From positions 186,001 to 250,000 of the forward strand of contig CAVQZG010000024.1 in NCBI GenBank assembly GCA_963718305.1: DNA of 64,000 nucleotides, given 5' to 3'. Numbering within the stretch: the first letter of the stretch is position 1; every line of letters begins with the position of its first letter. Below are positions 1-7,996 of the stretch, piece after piece. The notes below the pieces were generated by a model, which was not told the DNA's origin, made no database searches, and was given only the letters and a program-made list of their open reading frames with translations. The DNA comes from RYN-230 sp963718305. Its GTDB lineage: Bacteria; Actinomycetota; Actinomycetes; Streptosporangiales; Streptosporangiaceae. The position numbers and the translations under genes were made by a program.

Positions 1-1303
1 AGGAGAGGCCGAAGCGGACCAGGTCCGCCGCGGTCGTCCACATTCCGCCGGCGGCCGGGACGGTGCAGATCCTGGCCGGGGCCGTCTCGAACGAGCCGTC
101 GGCTGTCAGGTGGTAGCCGGTAACGGCGCCCGCGTCGGGCCAGCTCCCCGGGAACCAGGAACCGCTCATCCGGAGCGGGCCGAGCACCAGGCGGGCGGCC
201 GCCTCCTGGTAGGTGCCCCCGGTGACGTCGGCGATCAGCTGGCCGAGCAGTGCGTACCCGCCGTTGCTGTAACTGAACGTGCCCCGTGGGCCAGCGCTGG
301 CCACGACCGGGCCGACCAGGGTGACCAGGTCGGGCACGTGCTCGGCGAACATCTCGCCGGGATTCTCCACGCCCGCGGTATGGGTGAGGAGGTCCCGGAC
401 GGTGATGGTCTCGTCAGCGAGCCGGACCGTGTGCAGGTGGGCGCGGGCCGGGTCGTCCAGGCCGATCCGGCCGTCGGCGGCGAGCCGCAGGACCACGGTG
501 GCGGTGATCAGCTTGGTGACCGAGTAGGCCGGGAACCGGTGATCCGGGGTCAGCGGCACCGGCCCGTCCAGGCTGGCCCCGTCCAGGCTGGCCCCGTCCA
601 GGCTGGCCCCCTCCAGGCTGGCCCAGCCGCGCGCGGCCGCCCAGCCGCTCCCGTCGCCCGGCCTGGCCCCGCCGGGCGCGCCGGCCAGGACCAGGCCCGG
701 CAGGCCGAGCTCGGCGAACGATTCCTCGGCCACGGCGGCCGCGGCGGCGGGCACCTGACCGGACATGCGGGTGGACGGCCCCGCCACCCGCGGATCGGTC
801 ACCCGCTCCCCCAGCGGAAGCAGGCGCAGCCCGGTCAGCCGGTGCGGCGGGTCGGGCTCGGCGGCCGCCTCGAGCTGCATGCCGCCGATCTGGCCGCGCA
901 GCCGCAGGGGCGTCTCCAGCATGATCACCAGTTCCGCACGCAATCGCGGCACCACCCCGGTCAGCGTCCTGACCAGGGTTTCCGGAGGCACCAGGCGCAG
1001 GAATCGCGGGTCGAAGTGCGCACCCAGCTCGCCATCACCGGGGACCGTCCAGCCGGGGGTACCGGCCTGCGCGAACCGGGAGATCACCCAGCGGGCCTGG
1101 GCGAGAACCGGGCTGGCCTGGCTGGGACCGGTGCCGATGTACTCCTTGAGCGCGGTCCAGCTCGGCAGGCCATGCTCGCGCGCGATGGCGAGCTGGGCCT
1201 CGTGCAGGGTGGCGAACTCCCCGGCGGATAGCCGCCGTTTCGCCTCTACCTTCAGGTACCGCAGGCTGGGCTGGTCGGGGAGCGCACGTGGTTGATCAGA
1301 CAA
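1..1303 (-). CDS. Serine hydrolase, class C beta-lactamase-like (partial, 3' end outside window)
   Basis: Reading leftward, a TTG start at 1303 is preceded by a strong GGAGGAAGG ribosome binding site. The frame is open to the window edge, so the C-terminus is missing. The first 45 residues (LRYLKVEAKRRLSAGE, then REHGLPSWTALKEYI) match a short helical segment that precedes various actinobacterial domains. A beta-lactamase-like domain follows, with the nucleophile motif SVTK near residue 258 and YSN near residue 344. Members are DD-peptidases, esterases or beta-lactam-binding proteins; the substrate here cannot be told. No signal peptide is visible, so it is probably cytoplasmic. Between the two parts lies a short run of near-identical five-residue repeats (GASLD). 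The family call is firm; the precise role is unknown. Confidence 0.85.
   Translation of the reverse strand, partial: MSDQPRALPDQPSLRYLKVEAKRRLSAGEFATLHEAQLAIAREHGLPSWTALKEYIGTGPSQASPVLAQARWVISRFAQAGTPGWTVPGDGELGAHFDPRFLRLVPPETLVRTLTGVVPRLRAELVIMLETPLRLRGQIGGMQLEAAAEPDPPHRLTGLRLLPLGERVTDPRVAGPSTRMSGQVPAAAAAVAEESFAELGLPGLVLAGAPGGARPGDGSGWAAARGWASLEGASLDGASLDGASLDGPVPLTPDHRFPAYSVTKLITATVVLRLAADGRIGLDDPARAHLHTVRLADETITVRDLLTHTAGVENPGEMFAEHVPDLVTLVGPVVASAGPRGTFSYSNGGYALLGQLIADVTGGTYQEAAARLVLGPLRMSGSWFPGSWPDAGAVTGYHLTADGSFETAPARICTVPAAGGMWTTAADLVRFGLS
566..625. repeat. Four tandem 15-bp units inside the serine hydrolase gene
   Basis: The unit GTCCAGGCTGGCCCC occurs three times exactly (566-580, 581-595, 596-610) and once with two changes (611-625). 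On the coding minus strand it keeps frame and gives pentapeptides reading ASLDG/ASLEG in the linker before the catalytic domain. The exact copies point to recent slippage expansion. Confidence 0.9.
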
Positions 1304-1490
1304 GGCAGTCCTTCCTCCGCTGCCCGTGGGTCCGCGACATCGGGCTGGAAAGACCTGCCATCAGCCTGTGTATCGATGCCGGTGAGCTTGCAGCTCTGCC
1401 CGCGGACCCAGCGGCAGCCGGAACCTGCCAACCCTGACGGTACCCCCTTTCCCGGTAAAGTCGCGAGCCTCAGTCCTGAGGGGGAAAGGC

Positions 1491-2708
1491 ATGCCGGAGG
1501 ACGCACCGCCGGTGCACTGCTGGGCGCCGGGCTCGGTGAGCCTGCCCGCCACCGGCCACGGGCCGCTGGACCACGTGACGCTAGCGGTCAAGGACATGAT
1601 CAGCGTCGCGGGTCACGTGTCGTCGTTCGGCCACCCCCGGTGGCGGGAGACGCATCCGCCCAGCGGGGAAACGGCGCCGGCCCTGTCCCGCCTGCTGGCC
1701 GCGGGCGCATCCGTGACCGGCCTGGCCAAGCTGGATCAGCTCGCCTACTCGCTGATCGGGAACGTGGGCGAGGGCGTGGCGCCGCTGAATTCGCGCTACC
1801 CCGGCCGGTTCACCGGCGGATCGTCGTCCGGGCCGGCGGCCGCCGTGGCCGCCGGGCTGACCGAGGCCGGCCTCGGCACCGACACCGCGGGCTCGATCCG
1901 GGTCCCCGCCGCGGCGTGCGGGCTCTTCGGCTTCCGGCCCACGCACGGCCTGGTCAGCACCCGTGGTGTCCTGCCGCTCGCCCCGTCGTTCGACGTCGTG
2001 GGAGTGCTGGCCCGCCGCGCCGCACTGCTGGGCCAGGTCGCCGAAACCCTGCTGGCCTCATCGGAGGCGGCCCGCGGCCCGGTGCGGCTCCGGACGGTCT
2101 GGGTGCCCGCCGATGTCCTGGCCGGAATCAGCCCCGAGCTGGCCGCCGCGGTCCAGGGCACCGCCCGGGCCATCGCGCACGCCTCCGGCTGTGCCGTCTC
2201 GGAATGTCCGCCCGGTTCTTTCCCCTACGACGAGGTGGCGGACCTGTTCGCCCGGCTCCAGGGCCGGGAGGTGTGGCGGGTCCATGGTTCGTGGCTCAGC
2301 GAGAACAGGCAGTTCCTGGCCCCCGACGTGCAGTCGCGCGTGGATCGCGCGGAGGCTCTCAGCCGGGCCAGCCCACAGCATCAGGCTGACGATCGAGCCT
2401 GGCCCGGCTACGTGTCGCGGCTCGGCGACGTGTTCCCGCCTGACTCAGTCGCCGTGCTGCCGGTGATCGCCGGCCTCCCGCCACGGCGCGGCGCCGGCCC
2501 GGAGGAACTTCTCGCGTTCCGGGCGGGCACCTTCAGGCTCACCGCCCCGGCCAGCCTGGCTGGCCGGCCCGAACTCGTGGTCCCGGTTCACCACCGCGCC
2601 AGCGGCCAGCGATTCGGCGTCGGCATCCTCGGCCCGGACGGCGGCGACGTTGCGCTCCTGCGGATCGCGAGCCTGATCTGCCCGGACGACGCGGCGCTGG
2701 CCGTCTAG
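1491..2708 (+). CDS. Amidase signature family hydrolase
   Basis: 405 residues, ATG start preceded by GAGGGGGAAAGG. The amidase-signature Ser-cisSer-Lys triad is visible: Lys34 in LAVKD, the Gly/Ser-rich TGGSSSG at 108-114, and the nucleophile Ser135 in GTDTAGSIRVPA. The order and wording (CGLFGFRPTHG, then PLAPSFDVVG) resemble the AMI1/indole-acetamide hydrolase branch more than GatA. It hydrolyses an amide to acid plus ammonia in the cytoplasm; the substrate is unknown. At 405 residues it is somewhat short but looks complete. It diverges from the serine hydrolase to its left. Confidence 0.9.
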   Translation: MPEDAPPVHCWAPGSVSLPATGHGPLDHVTLAVKDMISVAGHVSSFGHPRWRETHPPSGETAPALSRLLAAGASVTGLAKLDQLAYSLIGNVGEGVAPLNSRYPGRFTGGSSSGPAAAVAAGLTEAGLGTDTAGSIRVPAAACGLFGFRPTHGLVSTRGVLPLAPSFDVVGVLARRAALLGQVAETLLASSEAARGPVRLRTVWVPADVLAGISPELAAAVQGTARAIAHASGCAVSECPPGSFPYDEVADLFARLQGREVWRVHGSWLSENRQFLAPDVQSRVDRAEALSRASPQHQADDRAWPGYVSRLGDVFPPDSVAVLPVIAGLPPRRGAGPEELLAFRAGTFRLTAPASLAGRPELVVPVHHRASGQRFGVGILGPDGGDVALLRIASLICPDDAALAV

Positions 2709-2753
2709 CCCGGGAGTCCTGGTTCCCGGCTGCCTGGTCCCGCCCGGCGGGCG

Positions 2754-2966
2754 TTAGGGAAGGTACAGGTGGAGCCCGGCGGGCATGTGGTCGGTGGCGG
2801 CGATCGTGCCGCGGAACACGCCGTTGATGTAGGCGGCGACGTTAGCCGGGTAGGCCCCGCCGGGGCTGTGCTCGGCGGTCAGGCGCAGGATCGCGGACGG
2901 CTGGCATTTGTGCCCGTCGGCGAGCTTGGCCAGGGACATCTGGCCGGCGGTGGTGTGCTCGATCAT
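2754..2966 (-). CDS. Small LysM-like protein
   Basis: 70 residues, ATG start with AGGAG about 7 nt upstream. The sequence has a LysM-like rhythm: a Leu-rich first helix (MSLAKLADGHKCQPSAILRL), a middle NVAAYINGVF and the ending MPAGLHLYLP. This resembles the short stand-alone LysM-like proteins of actinomycetes, but the match is weak and no signal peptide is present. Role unknown. It diverges from the membrane protein gene at 3035, with only 68 bp between the two starts. Confidence 0.5.
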   Translation of the reverse strand: MIEHTTAGQMSLAKLADGHKCQPSAILRLTAEHSPGGAYPANVAAYINGVFRGTIAATDHMPAGLHLYLP

Positions 2967-3000
2967 CGTGACTCCTGCCTGGGCGGCACTGAAAAGGGTT

Positions 3001-3028
3001 TTGCTACGCCCCCGGATGGGCTGACAAT
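3001..3028 (+). promoter_or_regulatory. Candidate promoter of a leaderless transcript
   Basis: TTGCTA (3001-3006), a 16-bp spacer and GACAAT (3023-3028) resemble a housekeeping sigma promoter. The GTG start at 3035 lies 7 bp past the -10 element, where transcription would begin, and no Shine-Dalgarno sequence precedes it. This is the usual arrangement of a leaderless actinobacterial mRNA. Confidence 0.5.
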
Positions 3029-3034
3029 AGTCTC

Positions 3035-3523
3035 GTGCGTGGTCGTCTCGGCAAGGTGCTGGACGGCGCGGGCTGGTCGGTGGGCCTGGCCGCCGCGCTG
3101 TTCGCGTTCGCCTTGCTCTTCCTGGCCCTGGATTTCCAGTCCCCCCAGATCGTGCTCTGGACCGGCCAGCGCGCCGTCGGAACCGAGCAAAACGGCCTGG
3201 TCACCTTCTACTGGAAGCACCACGCCTATACCGCCACGACACCCGGATCGGGGTCGGCGAAGGCCGTGAGCGTCTACTTCCCGCCGGGCAATCCGGATGC
3301 CGCCGTCGCCGAGAGCCTCCCCGACCGGCTCACCGCGGTTGCGCTCTTCGGTGTGCCGGTGCTCGCCGGCGTGGCCGTGCTGACCATCGGCCTGACCCGC
3401 AAGCGGCGGTGGGCGCGCCGGATGAACCGCGAGAAGGCGTCCGGCTTCGGCGCGGGCCTCGATGAGGATTTCGTCGCCCGGCGGCTGCAGGAGCGGCGGG
3501 GCAGCCAGCAGGACCGCCGGTAG
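3035..3523 (+). CDS. Two-helix membrane protein of unknown function
   Basis: 162 residues. Membrane segments lie at about 14-34 (SVGLAAALFAFALLFLAL) and 101-121 (LTAVALFGVPVLAGVAVLTI). Between them is an extracytoplasmic loop of about 65 residues. The basic C-terminal tail (KRRWARRMNREK) is probably cytoplasmic. The arrangement resembles DUF3592-type proteins, but I cannot assign the family. The GTG start is chosen from the promoter spacing, since no ribosome binding site is visible. Confidence 0.65.
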   Translation: MRGRLGKVLDGAGWSVGLAAALFAFALLFLALDFQSPQIVLWTGQRAVGTEQNGLVTFYWKHHAYTATTPGSGSAKAVSVYFPPGNPDAAVAESLPDRLTAVALFGVPVLAGVAVLTIGLTRKRRWARRMNREKASGFGAGLDEDFVARRLQERRGSQQDRR

Positions 3524-3559
3524 CGCGCCGGTCCCGGCCCAGGCGGAGCCTGTCCCGGG

Positions 3560-4432
3560 CTAGCGGCGGCCGGCCAGCCAGGCGTGCACGTCCCCCACGC
3601 GGTCCTCCATGAGGCTCAGGTGTCCCTCGTCCTCGTACAGCCACGCCTGGGCCCCCGGGACATGCGCCGCCAGCCACTGGCCATGAGCGAAGGGCACGAA
3701 CTGGTCGTGCCGGCCATGCAGCAGCAAGACCGGAACCGAGATCGCGGCCAGGTCGAATCCCCAGGGCCGCCCCTCCGCGAGGCTGTCATCCCACCAGCCC
3801 TGACTTCCCGGGGCGAGACCCTCACGCATGGAGTAGACCAGGAACTCTCCCAGCTCACCAGCCAGGACCGCCTCGTCGACCGGGGACAGGAGCGACTTCA
3901 TCCCCTCGGCCAGTTCCTCCGGCGACGCAGCCAGGAACTGCTCCCGGTCTTTGTCCATCTTGTCCCGGGCAGCCTTCTCATCGGCCAGCATCAGGCGGAA
4001 ATCATCGACGTTGTCCTGGCCCATGCCGGCGAACCAGTCCAGCCCGGCCGCGCCATAGGGTGCCGGTGAGGCCAGCGAGGCCACCGCTGCGGCCAGGTCA
4101 GGAAGCAGGGCCGCGCACGCCAGCACGTGCGGACCGCCGCCCGAGATCCCCCACATCGCCAGCCTCTCGATGCCGAGCGCGGCACAGATCGCGCGCACAT
4201 CGGCCACGCAGTCGGCGACGCTGCGTCCGGGCTGGGCCGCCGAACCCCCGTAGCCAGGCCGGTCATAGCTGATCAGCCGCAGGCCGCGTTCGGCGGCGTC
4301 CCTGACGTTGCGGCCATACAGCCGCCGGGAATTCGGGGTGCCCATGTGGACCAGGACGGGGTAGCCGTCCAGGTCACCAGATTCCGTGACGGCCAGGGCC
4401 CGGCCATCTGCCGACTCGATAACCCGTTCCAT
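3560..4432 (-). CDS. Alpha/beta hydrolase
   Basis: 290 residues of the alpha/beta-hydrolase fold. The nucleophile elbow is GISGGG near residue 100. A likely acid is in LLHGRHDQFVP near 240, and the catalytic His is in EDEGHLSL near 268. The oxyanion strand reads VLVHMGTPNSRR and the early DRPGYGGS is typical of the epoxide hydrolase/proline iminopeptidase group. A 70-residue helical lid follows the nucleophile strand. No signal peptide, so a cytoplasmic esterase or amide hydrolase of unknown substrate. It converges with the membrane protein upstream in coordinate order. Confidence 0.88.
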   Translation of the reverse strand: MERVIESADGRALAVTESGDLDGYPVLVHMGTPNSRRLYGRNVRDAAERGLRLISYDRPGYGGSAAQPGRSVADCVADVRAICAALGIERLAMWGISGGGPHVLACAALLPDLAAAVASLASPAPYGAAGLDWFAGMGQDNVDDFRLMLADEKAARDKMDKDREQFLAASPEELAEGMKSLLSPVDEAVLAGELGEFLVYSMREGLAPGSQGWWDDSLAEGRPWGFDLAAISVPVLLLHGRHDQFVPFAHGQWLAAHVPGAQAWLYEDEGHLSLMEDRVGDVHAWLAGRR

Positions 4433-4729
4433 GTCTGCCCTTCCATGACCCCCGCTGACCGGGACCGTCCCCTGCCCGAACGCTACGCGCCCAGGCCCCG
4501 GGGAGGAACGGGACTTGCGGAACGGCGCCGGTGAGGAGGTGTGCGCCCCGGCGGACCGGCGGCACCCCAGGCCCGTGTCTCAGTTCATCAATAAATAGGT
4601 GGCTATTACTTAATCCCGCAGTCGGCGCGAGTATTGGCCGGAAAGGCACGGGATCGTACTTATCTTTTGGCTGCATTCAGGTCGTGGCGAATCCGATCAT
4701 GGCGTTGGCCTGGCGTTATGCGCCACGGC
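4433..4729. other. Non-coding gap, no gene recognised
   Basis: About 300 bp between the hydrolase start and the end of the MarR-VOC gene. The middle (about 4580-4690) is much more AT-rich than its surroundings (for example TCATCAATAAATAGG). It should hold the leftward hydrolase promoter, but no convincing paired -35/-10 elements were found. Short open frames here have no ribosome binding site and non-coding composition. Confidence 0.6.
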
Positions 4730-5563
4730 TTACTCCTCCACCGGCGAGCCGAACCGGATCAGGTTGCCGTCCGGGTCGGTGTGCGAGCCCTCGCGGAGGC
4801 GGTACGGGGTCGGGCAGGCAGGCCGGGTGTGCCCGCCGATGCCGGGCCGGCTCCATTCGGCGTAGAGCGCGTCCGCGTCACGCACGTAGAGATAGGCCGA
4901 GGCGTGGCTGTGCGCGGGGTCGTGCCCCGGATCACCGGCCAGGTGCAGGCCGGTGCCCTCCCGGTTGGCGAACCCGTAGTCGTCCTCGCCGGCATAGGGG
5001 AAGGCGTCGAAACCGAGCGCGGTGTAGTGGGCCAGCGCGGCCGTCATATCCCGCACCGGGAAGATGGGGCTGAACTGGCGGAACTGGCGGGACGGCCGGC
5101 GCCTGCCCGTCCCGGCCGCCGCCGCGTCCGTCTTGATCTCGCTCAGGGCCAGCAGCGCGGAGCGCATGGCGGCGACCTGCTCGGCCGGCACCCGCTCGAG
5201 CAGCCGGGCATCAACCGAGTCCACGCCCCGCACGACGGCCTCGACCACCTGCTGGCCGCGCGGGGTCAGCGCGAGGGAAATCCGCCGGCGGTCGCCAGGA
5301 TCCGGATTCCGCTCCAGATACCCCCGGCTGGCCAGGATCTCGATCGCCTGGCTGACGGCCTGCTTGGTGACCCCCAGCCCGGCGGGCAGGTCCGGCCGCG
5401 GCCCGCCGGTGACGGCGATCCCGGCCAGCAGGGTCGCGCCGTTCCTGGGCAGGTCATCGACGCTGATGGCCTGCAGTTCGGTCCGGATGGACTGGGCGTA
5501 CACGCCGCGGGCGGCGCGCATCAGGGTGGGAGTGGCGAGTTCGTGCGGGTCCGCATCAGCCAT
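4730..5563 (-). CDS. MarR-type regulator fused to a VOC (glyoxalase/bleomycin-resistance) domain
   Basis: 277 residues in two parts. Residues 1-150 form a MarR winged helix: recognition helix LGVTKQAVSQAIEILASRGYLERNPDPGDRRRI, then the conserved LTPRGQQVVEAV. Residues 163-277 are a VOC domain reading FSPIFPVRDMTAALAHYTALGF through YLYVRDADALYAEW to DPDGNLIRFGSP, closest to Sh-ble-like antibiotic-binding proteins. The VOC half could bind a small toxic ligand and the MarR half sense or respond to it. No separate resistance gene is adjacent. The frame is continuous with normal codon use, so the fusion looks real. Confidence 0.88.
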   Translation of the reverse strand: MADADPHELATPTLMRAARGVYAQSIRTELQAISVDDLPRNGATLLAGIAVTGGPRPDLPAGLGVTKQAVSQAIEILASRGYLERNPDPGDRRRISLALTPRGQQVVEAVVRGVDSVDARLLERVPAEQVAAMRSALLALSEIKTDAAAAGTGRRRPSRQFRQFSPIFPVRDMTAALAHYTALGFDAFPYAGEDDYGFANREGTGLHLAGDPGHDPAHSHASAYLYVRDADALYAEWSRPGIGGHTRPACPTPYRLREGSHTDPDGNLIRFGSPVEE

Positions 5564-5640
5564 GCAGCCAGGCTAGCCGACTGTAAAGTGAATTGACAGT
5601 CAATTATCTTGACGACTGAGCCGGCATCGTGGGACGGCCC

Positions 5641-6207
5641 TCAGCCTTCCTCCCCGGCCCAGAGCCGGATGCTGCGGCCCGCCGCGTCCAGGATCAGCTG
5701 GGCGTCGAGTCCCGCCCGGGTCTCGGGGATCCCGAGCGCCGGCCACTCGCAGACGAACTCCATCGGCCCGGCGGGCGGCAGCGGCCACGCCCACCAGCGC
5801 CAGAAGCTGGACCGAGGGCCGCCGCCACCGAGGTACGTCCGCAGGATGGGACCGGGCGGGTCGGCGTCGCCGGAAGGCCCGGGGCCCCCGTGCTGGCCGA
5901 TGACCGTGGTGCCGTCGGCGAACTGCAGCCCGAGGCGGAACGACCGCCGGGGCGCGGGCTCCGGGCCACCGGAACCGGACGCGCCGCCAGCACCGGGCCG
6001 GAACCGGGCGGTCACGAAGATCTCGAACCCGGCCGAGTAGGCCGATATCCCGGTGATCGCCACGGCAGCCCGCTCGGTCCGGCCGAGCATCAGCGGGCCG
6101 GACGCCACGGCAGCAGGAAATTCGGCCTCCGGCGGATCCCAGGGATGATGCACCCGGGGCTCCGGCTCCGCGACCCGCAGGTTGTTAAAGAAGCTCATGT
6201 TCGCCAT
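5641..6207 (-). CDS. Conserved hypothetical protein
   Basis: 188 residues from the ATG at 6207; the frame is open to 6363, so the start is uncertain and no good ribosome binding site marks it. The conserved-looking core begins SFFNNLRV and HHPWDPPEAEFP, continues LGRTERAAVAITGISAYSAG and ends WPALGIPETRAGLDAQLI. No membrane segment, signal peptide or catalytic motif is evident. The sequence resembles an uncharacterised Streptomyces-type family whose members also carry the WxPPEAEFP phrase. Function unknown. Confidence 0.6.
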   Translation of the reverse strand: MANMSFFNNLRVAEPEPRVHHPWDPPEAEFPAAVASGPLMLGRTERAAVAITGISAYSAGFEIFVTARFRPGAGGASGSGGPEPAPRRSFRLGLQFADGTTVIGQHGGPGPSGDADPPGPILRTYLGGGGPRSSFWRWWAWPLPPAGPMEFVCEWPALGIPETRAGLDAQLILDAAGRSIRLWAGEEG

Positions 6208-6330
6208 CGTGACCCGCGGCCGGCCCGGAGCGCGATGGGGGCGGACCCACATCCGCGGTGGGCCTGGACCCACCGCGGGATGCGGGTGCGAAACAGCGGC
6301 CGGCGGTAAGCAAATTGTCACCCTCTCCGC

Positions 6331-6362
6331 ACGTTGCATGCGAACGTGTGACTGCACGTGCA
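6331..6362. promoter_or_regulatory. Two adjacent palindromes in a 280-bp non-coding stretch
   Basis: ACGTT-GCATGCG-AACGT (6331-6347) and the perfect 10-bp palindrome TGCACGTGCA (6353-6362) sit side by side. They lie between the leftward hypothetical gene and the end of the HTH regulator gene (6208-6491 contains no supported gene). They look like an operator for the leftward gene. Which protein binds is unknown. Confidence 0.4.
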
Positions 6363-6491
6363 TTTGCTCCGTGCAATCCTGGACCTATGTTTGCCCCGAA
6401 GTTTTCGGCCTGTGCCATTCACCCCGCCGCGTGCCTGCCCACCGCTGCGGCGGCCCGCAGGCCGCGGCCCGGAGCACAAGGTCCAGCCGAA

Positions 6492-7040
6492 TTAGGGCGG
6501 ACCGCGGTGCAAGTCGGCGATCTGGCCGGCCGCCCGGGCCAGCTGGGTGCGCAGCTGCGGCGGGTGCAGGACCTCGACCTCCGGCCCTAGCGCGAGCAGG
6601 TCGAGCACCGCGGCCTCGATGGAGTCGATCCGGACCCAGGCCTCGGCCCAGCCGCTGCGGCCGGCCACGGGCGGGGCGCCATGACGGATCCGGAGGGCGG
6701 CCAGCCGGCCCTGCAGCGCGGCGAGCCGCCGGCCACGCGGCGACAACCGGATCCGGGCCCGCCCGGCCCCGGGCACCGGGTGCTGGCGCTCCCCCAGGCG
6801 GCTGCCCGGCAGCTCGCTGCTGAACCCGTCGATGAGCTCGAATCCGCCCCGCCGGCCCCGGGTCGCATAGACCGGGATCCCAGCGCTGCTCAGCGCCTCG
6901 ATGTCGCGCAGCACGGTACGCGGGGAGACCTCGAGCTCGGCAGCGAGCTGCTGGGTGGTCATCCGGCCCTGGGCCTGGAGCAGGCCCAGCAGCCCGACGA
7001 GCCGGCTCGCGCGCACCGGACCAGGATAGCGCTCAATCAT
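6492..7040 (-). CDS. HTH regulator of the DeoR/YafY-WYL type with a shortened ligand half
   Basis: 182 residues from the ATG at 7040. Residues 5-60 are an HTH_11-type winged helix (RASRLVGLLGLLQAQGRMTTQQLAAELEVSPRTVLRDIEAL), followed by the usual GRRGGFEL. The C-terminal 40 residues (IEAAVLDLLALGPEVEVLHPPQL) resemble the WCX-type end of WYL proteins. The central WYL domain is largely missing, since full members are about 310-330 residues. An ATG at 7055 is in frame but overlaps an inverted repeat, so the inner start is preferred. It probably regulates itself and the divergent gene at 7102. Confidence 0.75.
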   Translation of the reverse strand: MIERYPGPVRASRLVGLLGLLQAQGRMTTQQLAAELEVSPRTVLRDIEALSSAGIPVYATRGRRGGFELIDGFSSELPGSRLGERQHPVPGAGRARIRLSPRGRRLAALQGRLAALRIRHGAPPVAGRSGWAEAWVRIDSIEAAVLDLLALGPEVEVLHPPQLRTQLARAAGQIADLHRGPP

Positions 7041-7055
7041 GACAAGAGATGTCAT
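7039..7055. promoter_or_regulatory. Perfect inverted repeat, likely autoregulatory operator
   Basis: ATGACA-AGAGA-TGTCAT has 6-bp perfect arms and a 5-bp spacer. It lies exactly over the two possible start codons of the leftward HTH regulator and 47 bp before the divergent gene at 7102. The placement suits a repressor site controlling both directions. Confidence 0.5.
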
Positions 7056-7101
7056 GTATTAGCTGCCATACTCGCCTTCATCCGCGACGAAGGGAGCGAC
7101 G

Positions 7102-7521
7102 ATGTTGAGCAGCGCCGACGCTGGATCGGGGACCGCCGGCGATCCGTGGATCCTGACCACGCCGCCCGGCAAGTCTGACTTCGAGGCCTGGCGCGACCCG
7201 GACAGCGACCCGCCCGCCCTGGTGGTCCAGGTGGGCGGCACCCAGTTGCGCTATCAGCTCCGCTGCATCGAGGACCTGCACGCGATGCTGAAGGAGCACG
7301 GCGACTGGATGCCGCTGGGCAACGCCGATGAGCAGAAGCAGGCGGCCGAGGGCACCGTCGAGGCGTGGGGGCGCGCACCCGGCAACCCGGTCGGAGGCTG
7401 GTACGGCCTGAAAAAAGGCCTGCGCGGCCGGTTCGGCAATTACGTTCCCCCGGTGCTGGAAGCTCTGGGCCTCGCCGAAGTGGAGCACAACGCCCGCAAC
7501 AACCGGATGCGGGCCAGATAG
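7102..7521 (+). CDS. Conserved actinobacterial protein of unknown function
   Basis: 139 residues, ATG with AAGGGAG 7 nt upstream. Conserved phrases include WILTTPPGKSDFEAWRD, CIEDLHAMLKEHGDWMPLG, then EGTVEAWGR and NPVGGWYGLKKGLRGRFG. It looks like a compact soluble domain, with no signal peptide or membrane helix. Very similar short proteins occur throughout actinomycetes, often next to a WYL/DeoR-type regulator, as here, so control by the divergent regulator is plausible. I know of no biochemical function. Confidence 0.75.
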   Translation: MLSSADAGSGTAGDPWILTTPPGKSDFEAWRDPDSDPPALVVQVGGTQLRYQLRCIEDLHAMLKEHGDWMPLGNADEQKQAAEGTVEAWGRAPGNPVGGWYGLKKGLRGRFGNYVPPVLEALGLAEVEHNARNNRMRAR

Positions 7522-7709
7522 GGGCGCACCGCGGCGGCCGGACCCGGAATCCGCGCCGGGCTTTCCGCAGATTCGATTGTATGTTTGAATACCCTCGTGA
7601 AGCAGGAGAGATGTTCGGGCCGGCCAGTCCCGGCTGATGGGCACCGCGGGCGGGTCAGACCGCCGCGGACCCGGGGACGGCACCCGGCCACTGCCATGAG
7701 GGAGACGAC

Positions 7710-7940
7710 ATGCTCACCGCCGTGATGGCTGATGCCGGTCATCCCGTGGTCGCCGGGCTGCTGGGACTGGGGGCGGCGGGACTCGCCGCGGCCGTGGTGG
7801 TGATGGCCTGGAGCGTCAACGTCCACCAGATCCGGCTGGCCGAGCAGCTGGCCCGCCGCCAGTTCCTGGTCACCCCCGAGGCCGCGCCGGCCGCCCAGGC
7901 CGTGAACGGCCACAGCAACGGGAAGGAACGGTCACGGTGA
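7710..7940 (+). CDS. Small single-pass membrane protein
   Basis: 76 residues. Start ATG is preceded by GAGGGAGACGAC. One membrane segment spans about residues 14-36 (VAGLLGLGAAGLAAAVVVMAW), followed by a short cytoplasmic or extracytoplasmic tail. Its stop codon overlaps a GTG in the sequence GTGA at 7937-7940, suggesting translational coupling with what follows. Function unknown. Confidence 0.6.
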   Translation: MLTAVMADAGHPVVAGLLGLGAAGLAAAVVVMAWSVNVHQIRLAEQLARRQFLVTPEAAPAAQAVNGHSNGKERSR

Positions 7941-7996
7941 AGCCGCGGCCCAGGAGCCCGCGCGGCCAGCCGCCCCGGGCCTGGCCCCGCCGGTGA
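7937..7996 (+). other. 19-codon mini-frame joined to its neighbours by two GTGA overlaps
   Basis: A GTG at 7937 overlaps the stop of the preceding gene. It opens a 19-residue, Arg/Pro-rich frame (starting MKPRPRSPRGQPP) that stops at 7994-7996, again inside GTGA, where the next gene begins. Either it is a coupling peptide, or it is the true N-terminus of the 7993 gene separated by a one-base shift. Upstream of 7993 there is no ribosome binding site, so coupling or a frameshift is needed for its expression. Confidence 0.35.

Noticed and set aside
4374..4676. A 100-residue minus-strand frame between hydrolase and MarR-VOC genes
   Set aside because: It overlaps the hydrolase start, has no ribosome binding site and its composition is not protein-like.
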